Shown here: positions 23,609 to 28,423 of the stretch, piece after piece
Numbering within the stretch: position 1 is the stretch's first letter
Layout: each line of letters opens with the position of its first letter
Source of the DNA: SURF-32 sp964648365
Lineage (GTDB): Bacteria > Planctomycetota > Phycisphaerae > UBA1845
Reading direction: 5' to 3'
Assembly (NCBI GenBank): GCA_964648365.1
Contig: CAZYLK010000066.1
Coordinates: 1-28,423, forward strand
Length of the DNA: 28,423 bases
Notes under the pieces: model-generated
Databases searched by the model: none
What the model saw: the letters and a program-made list of their open reading frames with translations, nothing else
What the model was told of the DNA's origin: nothing
Position numbers and translations under genes: made by a program

Positions 23609-24397
23609 CTACCCGCTGCACTGCGCCGACAGATCGCATACGGTCACCTCGTGCGATCCCTCCGGCTGGTTGGTGAACTTCGTCTTGGCGACGCCCTTGT
23701 TGTTCGTCTGGGCGTCGATCGACTCGCGGCCGTCGATGGTGAAGCGGACGCGGACGCCGGGGTCGGCCTTTTTGAGCTTGGCGGGCACCAGCGTGCCGGA
23801 CTTCTTGCACTTGATCTTGAGCTTCGCCCGGTCGCCGCAGGCGCCGCCGCCGGGCGTCCACTGGACGTTGTCGACGCCGAAAGGATGAAAGCTGCTGCCC
23901 TCGCCCGTCCAGCGAGCCCCGTCGACGGCCTCCGTCAGCCGTGCGGTTGACCACTGGTTGATGCCGCCCAGGGTGACGCGAACAGTCTCGACGACCTCGC
24001 CGTCACGCAGGCCCTCCAGCACGAATACTCCGTCGATGGAGCCGGCCGAGCGAGCGACGTCCATTTGCAGATCGCTCACGATGTTGTCGAAGGTGCAACC
24101 GAGCGAGTAGCTGGCGCCATTGAAGCCGAGGAACGTAGGACCGTTGGTTCCTTCCAGCGCCCATCCACCGGGATCTCCGTTTGAAATGCCGTCCCACGTA
24201 GAGCCGTCATCCACGGTCTGGAAGTGAATCCCGAGATCGGCATACTCCTCCGCCAGAAAGTTGCAGTTGCAGTTGGCTGCGGGAAACTCCTCGAACGAGA
24301 TCGTCTCCGCGCGGGCGAGCGGGTTTGTGGAAATGATGCCAGCCAGCGACAGTGCAACACCGATACCGACCGAACGCATGTGGCCTCGATAAGACAT
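23609..24397 (-). CDS. Secreted protein with planctomycete-type C-terminal module, function unknown
   Basis: The 262-residue product has a signal peptide (about 1-30, ending LARA) and starts at an ATG with GGGGGAG just upstream. Residues about 31-180 form a beta-rich domain (TISFEEFP, YADLGIHF, GASYSLGCTFDNIV, FHPFGVDNVQW) like those in extracellular binding or anchor domains that wrap a ligand in a jelly-roll. Residues about 187-262 are a separate module starting CGDRAKLKIKCKK and ending with two cysteines; it resembles the end of the sugar dehydrogenase-like protein at 20325-21794. It is probably extracellular or periplasmic. No catalytic motif was recognised. Confidence 0.83.
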   Translation of the reverse strand: MSYRGHMRSVGIGVALSLAGIISTNPLARAETISFEEFPAANCNCNFLAEEYADLGIHFQTVDDGSTWDGISNGDPGGWALEGTNGPTFLGFNGASYSLGCTFDNIVSDLQMDVARSAGSIDGVFVLEGLRDGEVVETVRVTLGGINQWSTARLTEAVDGARWTGEGSSFHPFGVDNVQWTPGGGACGDRAKLKIKCKKSGTLVPAKLKKADPGVRVRFTIDGRESIDAQTNNKGVAKTKFTNQPEGSHEVTVCDLSAQCSG

Positions 24398-24489
24398 GGA
24401 AGCTCCCCCTGTTGCAAGGTGTCACGCAGGAACGCCCGAGGATCACGCACCTCGGCGCTGAGCGATCATTGTACCGGCCGTCGGGAAGC

Positions 24490-24521
24490 CATTCCAGATC
24501 GGTCGGTGCTGCCGGCTCTCG
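24490..24521. repeat. 32-bp direct repeat, intergenic copy
   Basis: This copy matches 24588-24619 at 30 of 32 positions. The partner covers the stop and last ten codons of rdgB. The two copies flank a dispersed hairpin element at about 24515-24586. Confidence 0.85.
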
Positions 24522-24586
24522 AAGAGGAGACCGTGCGACACGCCTGCCCACCACGGCCTCAAAGACGAGACCGTGCCACCCGCCTG
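24515..24586. repeat. Further copies of the dispersed CACGG...CCGTG hairpin element
   Basis: Two degenerate copies in tandem end in GAGACCGTG: one at about 24516-24535 and one at 24552-24575. The second matches the hairpin in the 19465-19599 repeat with one base changed, and is followed by CCACCC as there. It lies between the secreted-protein gene and the rdgB stop. Confidence 0.8.
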
Positions 24587-25231
24587 TCATTCCAGATCGG
24601 GCGCTGCTGCCGGCTCTCGTTGCTGAGGTCGAAGGTCTTGCAGCATGGGAATCGCCGCGCGCAGCGCCCGGCCGCGATGGCTGACGGCGTTCTTCTGCTC
24701 CGGCGGCATTTCGGCCGTGGTCATGCCGAACTCGGGCACGAAAAAGTGTGGATCGTAGCCGAAGCCGTTGGTGCCGCGCGGCTCGTCGATGATCCGGCCT
24801 TCGACCGTGCCGCAGACGACGCCGATGACGCGATCCGCTGAGGCGATGGCGACGGCGCATCGGAAACGGGCCGTGCGGCGGGCTTCGGGCACGCCGGCCA
24901 GTTGCTGCACCAGCAGGGCGTTGTTGGCGCGGTCGTCGCGCTGCGGGCCGGCGAAGTGGGCGGAATGTATACCCGGGCGGCCGCCGAGCGCGTCAACTTC
25001 CAGCCCGGAGTCGTCGGCGAGCGCGATGCAGCCCGTGTGGCGGGCGTAGAAAAGCGCCTTCAACGACGCGTTCGCTTCAAACGTGTCGCCGGCCTCGTCC
25101 GGTGCCTCTACGGGGGGAAAGTCTGCCAGCGCGCGTAGGTCGACCGGCAGACCGCCGAGCACCTGCCGCACCTCGCGCAGCTTGCCGGCGTTGCCGGTCG
25201 CGACCACGATGACGGGGCGATCGCTGCTCAT
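24587..25231 (-). CDS. rdgB: RdgB/HAM1, XTP/dITP diphosphatase
   Basis: The product has 214 residues from ATG 25231, which overlaps the previous stop by 4 bp (ATGA). Family blocks are ATGNAGKLREV near the N terminus, LADDSGLEVDALGGRPG in the middle, GTNGFGYDPHFF, and KNAVSHRGRAL near the end. The enzyme hydrolyses non-canonical purine nucleotides (XTP, dITP/ITP) to monophosphates and so keeps them out of DNA and RNA. The last dozen residues (PQQREPAAAPDLE) go beyond the usual end of the family; the final ten codons and stop lie in a 32-bp repeat with a copy 98 bp downstream in the direction of transcription. It is the last gene of the thiL-tsaE-rph-lipoprotein-rdgB cluster. Confidence 0.95.
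   Translation of the reverse strand: MSSDRPVIVVATGNAGKLREVRQVLGGLPVDLRALADFPPVEAPDEAGDTFEANASLKALFYARHTGCIALADDSGLEVDALGGRPGIHSAHFAGPQRDDRANNALLVQQLAGVPEARRTARFRCAVAIASADRVIGVVCGTVEGRIIDEPRGTNGFGYDPHFFVPEFGMTTAEMPPEQKNAVSHRGRALRAAIPMLQDLRPQQREPAAAPDLE
24588..24619. repeat. 32-bp direct repeat, copy covering the rdgB 3' end
   Basis: This is the partner of 24490-24521 with two mismatches. It supplies the stop and last ten or so codons of rdgB. Confidence 0.85.
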
Positions 25232-26100
25232 TGGCCGGGCCGATACTCCTCCATCTGGATCGGCTCGAAACCCGGCACGAGCATCAATTGCGAGGCGACC
25301 GGGGACTCGACCCCCTGCTGGCGCACCGTGAGCTTGCGGCCGTTGGTGAGGTTGTAGGCGAACGTCTCTTTCGCCTGCAAATCGGTGACTTCCTTCGAGT
25401 AGGTCGCGATGCCGCCCTCGACGCGGACGGCGTCGCGGTCGAACGCACCGACGGTCACGACGCTGGTATCCAGCCCGTGGTGATAGTAGGCCTCGTAGCC
25501 CTTGCGGCGAAGTTCCGCGCAATAGTCCGCGGCGGCCTGTTTGAATTCGGGTATCTCAAACGACTCGAACACGGCGACCTGTAGCGTGTAGGGCTTCTTG
25601 ACCGTCTGCAGCGCCCACTCGGGCCGGCCGACGTCGGGCTGCGGCACGGGCATTTTTCGGGCCATGATGAAATGGCGCTTGGCGTCCTCCGACTGGAGCA
25701 AGCGGATCAGCCTCAGGTCGCGCTGCAGTTCCGGCGGAACCGGCGCCTCCCCGGTCTGCGGGTCGCGCTGTCGGTAGTAGGTGCCGTAGTAGATGCGCGA
25801 AAAACCGTCCTGATCGTGCGTGACGCGGACGTTCTTCGGGTTCAGATCCGTAAACTTGCGCAACAAATCGGCCAGCGTTTCGGCATTGCGCACCGCATAC
25901 GGACCGCGCGTCTCGTACGCGAGGATGGTCCAGGGAGCGCCTTTGGGCTTGCCGAACAGCGTTGCTCCGCCGCCGCCCCCCCCCGATGAAGCGCCGCCGC
26001 CGGTCGTGGCGCACCCGGGCGTGAGGGCCGCGGCTGCCGACGCCGCCAGCACGAACGCCACGGTATGCACGAATGATCGTTTGGATAGACGCGTATTCAT
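25228..26100 (-). CDS. Lipoprotein with SPOR-like C-terminal region
   Basis: The product has 290 residues from ATG 26100, overlapping the rph stop (ATGA). The leader is hydrophobic (VHTVAFVLAASAAAAL) and ends in a lipobox-like TPGC; a Gly-rich linker follows. Residues about 50-170 form a domain of unknown type with WTILAYETRGP, RIYYGTYYR and a helix (PPELQRDLRLIRLLQ). From about 190, YTLQVAVFES, a helix ending ELRRKGYEAYYHHG and VVTVGAF resemble a SPOR peptidoglycan-binding fold. It is probably anchored in a membrane facing the periplasm. Its place inside a housekeeping cluster, coupled to rph and rdgB by overlaps, suggests simple co-transcription. Confidence 0.82.
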   Translation of the reverse strand: MNTRLSKRSFVHTVAFVLAASAAAALTPGCATTGGGASSGGGGGGATLFGKPKGAPWTILAYETRGPYAVRNAETLADLLRKFTDLNPKNVRVTHDQDGFSRIYYGTYYRQRDPQTGEAPVPPELQRDLRLIRLLQSEDAKRHFIMARKMPVPQPDVGRPEWALQTVKKPYTLQVAVFESFEIPEFKQAAADYCAELRRKGYEAYYHHGLDTSVVTVGAFDRDAVRVEGGIATYSKEVTDLQAKETFAYNLTNGRKLTVRQQGVESPVASQLMLVPGFEPIQMEEYRPGQ

Positions 26101-26828
26101 GAGTTCGCCGTCAGCCGCCTTTTCGCTGCCCGCGCCTGCAGCGCGATCAACTCGTCGATCCCGCGCGATGCGAGCCGCACGAGCTTGTCGAGTTCCTGCC
26201 GCGTGAAGGTCGATTCCTCGCCGGTGCCCTGCACCTCGACGAAGCGTCCGCCGGCGGTCATCACCACGTTCATGTCCACGTCGGCGGCCACGTCTTCCTC
26301 GTAGTTCAGGTCGAGCAGATAGTGCCGCCCGACGCGCCCGACACTGACCGCGGCCACAGCCTCCCGGATCGGCGATCGGGCGATCCACTTCTGCCGCATC
26401 GCCGTGCGCACGGCGTCGCTGAGCGCCACGAATGCGCCGGTGATGCTGGCCGTGCGCGTGCCGCCGTCGGCTTGCAGGACGTCGCAGTCGATCAGAATCG
26501 AGTTTTCGCCCAGCGCCGCCAGATCCACGACGGCACGCAACGATCGGCCGATGAGCCGCTGAATTTCCTGCGTTCGTCCGTCGATCTTGCTGCGATTGCG
26601 CGGCCGCCGCGTGCCGGTGGCGCCCGGGAGCATATCGTACTCCGCGGTGACCCAGCCCAGGCCGCTGCCCTTGCGCCACGGCGGAACACTCGTTTCCCAG
26701 CAGGCGGTACAGAGCACGCGCGTGTCGCCCGCCTCGATGAGGACCGACCCTGCGGCGTGCCGCGTGTAGCCGCGCGTCATGCGCACCGGGCGAAGTTCGT
26801 TGGGTTTTCTTCCGTCGCTGCGTGGCAA
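26097..26828 (-). CDS. rph: RNase PH
   Basis: The product has 243 residues from a TTG start at 26828. GGAG lies 6 nt upstream, and the protein then begins PRSDGRKPNELRPV, the usual RNase PH N terminus; the frame is open upstream, but that extension is not family-like. Other blocks are AEYDMLPGATGTRR, RSKIDGRTQEIQRLIGRSLR, DCDVLQADGGTRTASITGA, DLNYEEDVAADVDMNVV and GTGEESTFTRQEL. The enzyme is a phosphate-dependent 3'-5' exoribonuclease that trims tRNA and other RNA 3' ends as a ring of six. All phosphate and metal motifs appear intact. It follows tsaE by 137 bp and overlaps the next gene by 4 bp. Confidence 0.96.
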   Translation of the reverse strand: MPRSDGRKPNELRPVRMTRGYTRHAAGSVLIEAGDTRVLCTACWETSVPPWRKGSGLGWVTAEYDMLPGATGTRRPRNRSKIDGRTQEIQRLIGRSLRAVVDLAALGENSILIDCDVLQADGGTRTASITGAFVALSDAVRTAMRQKWIARSPIREAVAAVSVGRVGRHYLLDLNYEEDVAADVDMNVVMTAGGRFVEVQGTGEESTFTRQELDKLVRLASRGIDELIALQARAAKRRLTANS

Positions 26829-26965
26829 AGCGATCTCCGTCCTGGGGCGACTGTGGCACTCTTGTAGCGCCGGTGCTGGACCGGTGCGCACGCCCTCTTC
26901 AGCGCGCCCGATCTGCGATCCGTCGGAGCCGGCGCCACGGTTCAATTCTTGCCCGCGCGGCTGGC

Positions 26966-27517
26966 TCAACCCTGGAGCGCACGGACGAGGGCAGCGGCCA
27001 TCGCCGAGCCTCCCGAGAAATCAAACCGCCGGCGGGTCTCGCCGTCCACCGCGATCCGGATCCAGAGTGCCTCGGCCGGCATCGCGTCCGGGGCGCGGTC
27101 GGCCCATTCGACCACCGCGGCCGCCGTGTCGCCAGCCATCTCGTCGAACCCCAGCGCGTCGAGCGCTTCCGCGCCCGGCAGCCGGTATACGTCCAGATGA
27201 TGCAGATGCAAGCGGCCCGGGTATTCGTTGACCAGCACGAAGGTCGGGCTGGTGACTGCGCTGGGGTGTGGCAGGCCGTTGCCGGCCGCGATGCCCTTGA
27301 CCAGGTGCGTCTTACCCGCGCCCAGCGGCCCGACGAGTGCGATGACCTGGCCTGGCGCGAGGCTCGCGCCGATCCGGCGGCCCAGTTCCAGCGTTTCGTC
27401 GACGCTGTCGGTGTAGACTGACCCGAGGAGGCCGGCGCCGCCGATTTCACCCGGCGTATCGATTGATGGTCGCCCGGGCCGTGGTGTGTTTAGGGGTTCC
27501 TTCCCTTGAACGTTCAC
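26966..27517 (-). CDS. tsaE: TsaE, tRNA t6A-modification ATPase
   Basis: The product has 183 residues from a GTG start that overlaps the thiL stop (GTGA). The P-loop GPLGAGKT is at 63-70, followed by TSPTFVLVNEY, LHHLDVYRL and VVEWADR, all typical of TsaE (YjeE). The protein works with TsaB and TsaD to make N6-threonylcarbamoyladenosine at tRNA position 37. Residues 1-34 form a Pro/Gly-rich extension before the usual start of the fold. An internal start cannot be excluded, but the GTGA overlap supports this one. Confidence 0.94.
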   Translation of the reverse strand: MNVQGKEPLNTPRPGRPSIDTPGEIGGAGLLGSVYTDSVDETLELGRRIGASLAPGQVIALVGPLGAGKTHLVKGIAAGNGLPHPSAVTSPTFVLVNEYPGRLHLHHLDVYRLPGAEALDALGFDEMAGDTAAAVVEWADRAPDAMPAEALWIRIAVDGETRRRFDFSGGSAMAAALVRALQG

Positions 27518-28423
27518 AGGTGCGAATATCCCGTCGGTTCCAGTTCCTCACGCCGCCCACATGGATCCTCGATCAGGATCGCGTGGCCGGCTGTGATCTC
27601 CCCCACGCGAGCATACATATGTGGCGACGGCCTTTGTCCAGGCCGAATCGCCATCAGCAGCTCGAAGTCCTCGCCATCGGAGAGTACGTGGTCGATCGCC
27701 GTTCGGCCATCCTCGCGAGCCATGACGGCCGCGGCGTCGCTGGCCGCCTGTTCGAGGGCCTCCGCGTACAGTACGGCCCCCATGCCCGACGCCCGGCAGA
27801 TGCGCGACAGATCCAGTCCCAGGCCGTCGGTGATGTCGATCATGGCGTGCAGATCGTCGCCGAGTTCGTCGAGCAGGGCGATCGCCTCGTGGATGCGCGG
27901 CCGGAAAGTCATGTGCTGTCCGCGCAAACTCCCGCCGAGCGGCCCGGTGACCCAGAGTTCATCGCCGACCCGGGCGCCGGAGCGCGTGACAGCCCGCCCG
28001 CCGGCCGCCGCCAGCAGCGTGATGTCGATCGCCAGCGGGTTCGCCCACCGCGTCGTATCGCCACCGGCAATCGGTACGTCGAACTCGTCGCCGAGTGCGA
28101 AGATGCCCTCGAAAAGGCGCTTCACGTCATCCTCGCCCATCGTTTCGCTGAGGGCCACCGACACCAGGGCGCTGAGCGGCGCGGCCGCCATCGCGGCGCA
28201 GTCGCTGAGGCAGCAGGCCAGCGCCTTGCGGCCGATGGCTTCGAACGAGTGGATGCGGCTGTCAAAATGAACGCCGTCCAGCAGCATGTCGGTGGAGACA
28301 AGCACCTTCGAAGTCGGCACGCACACCGCGGCCATGTCGTCCCCGATGCCCAGCGGCACGCGGTCATCGACGCCGGCTCGCGCCGCCAGCCACGCAACGA
28401 GAGGTTGTTCGCGATCAGGCACG
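27514..28423 (-). CDS. thiL: ThiL, thiamine-monophosphate kinase (5' end cut by the window)
   Basis: About 302 residues are visible. Blocks are LGIGDDMAAV, STDMLLDGVHF, ALACCLSDCAAMAA, PIAGGDTTR, VTGPLGGS, MIDITDGLGLDLSRI and LSDGEDFELL, the nucleotide- and substrate-binding motifs of ThiL in the PurM-like kinase superfamily. It phosphorylates thiamine monophosphate to thiamine pyrophosphate. A GTG at 28422 could be the start, but ThiL proteins usually begin several residues earlier, so the true start is probably outside the window. The stop overlaps the tsaE start by 4 bp. Confidence 0.95.
   Translation of the reverse strand, partial: VPDREQPLVAWLAARAGVDDRVPLGIGDDMAAVCVPTSKVLVSTDMLLDGVHFDSRIHSFEAIGRKALACCLSDCAAMAAAPLSALVSVALSETMGEDDVKRLFEGIFALGDEFDVPIAGGDTTRWANPLAIDITLLAAAGGRAVTRSGARVGDELWVTGPLGGSLRGQHMTFRPRIHEAIALLDELGDDLHAMIDITDGLGLDLSRICRASGMGAVLYAEALEQAASDAAAVMAREDGRTAIDHVLSDGEDFELLMAIRPGQRPSPHMYARVGEITAGHAILIEDPCGRREELEPTGYSHL

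Overview
This 28.4 kb, GC-rich window most likely comes from a member of the Planctomycetota (possibly Phycisphaerae-like). The pointers are a prepilin-type protein with a planctomycete-style C-terminal half, a secreted protein with thrombospondin type 3 repeats, two beta-helix proteins ending in a DMGYH-type anchor motif, a small cysteine protein of a type I associate with planctomycetes, and many short dispersed palindromic repeats. The lineage is inferred from gene content; no rRNA or tRNA gene was seen.

Layout. (1) 1-2267, minus: a secreted protein cut by the window edge, with an alpha/alpha-toroid domain followed by at least seven calcium-binding TSP3 repeats. (2) 2809-9981, plus: a tightly packed five-gene unit that begins with hen1 (RNA 3'-end 2'-O-methyltransferase) and ends with pnkp (kinase-phosphatase-ligase), the two halves of the bacterial RNA repair complex. 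Three genes sit between them: a basic 130-aa protein, an ImmA/IrrE-like protein whose zinc-protease motif has been lost, and a helical HEAT-like protein interrupted by one frameshift. Three of the four junctions overlap, two of them as ATGA. This is the most interesting part of the window. (3) 9995-12892, minus: a tandem pair of exported beta-helix paralogues. (4) 13193-14852, minus: a small membrane protein and a prepilin-like protein with a clear intrinsic terminator. (5) 15110-17698: an RNase HII-like protein, a TPR-like membrane protein, a lipoprotein and a small cysteine protein. (6) 17729-17836: a large hairpin built from 8-bp-periodic GGG tracts between convergent genes. (7) 17986-24397: an S41 protease, a YkgJ-type cysteine-cluster protein, a PQQ-type sugar dehydrogenase-like protein, an M20 peptidase and a secreted protein. 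The dehydrogenase and the last protein share a C-terminal module. (8) 24587-28423, minus: a housekeeping cluster thiL (cut by the edge), tsaE, rph, a SPOR-like lipoprotein and rdgB, mostly with 4-bp overlaps.

How the genes may work together. Hen1 and Pnkp are known to mend RNAs cut by ribotoxins and to methylate the repaired end so that it resists a second cut. A non-catalytic IrrE-like protein, a basic partner and a helical scaffold in the same unit suggest a sensing or regulatory layer, or a linked conflict module. That is inference. Pnkp also carries an in-frame insertion containing a perfect palindrome between its first two phosphatase motifs, and rdgB appears to have gained its C-terminal tail from a dispersed repeat, so repeats have shaped coding sequence here.
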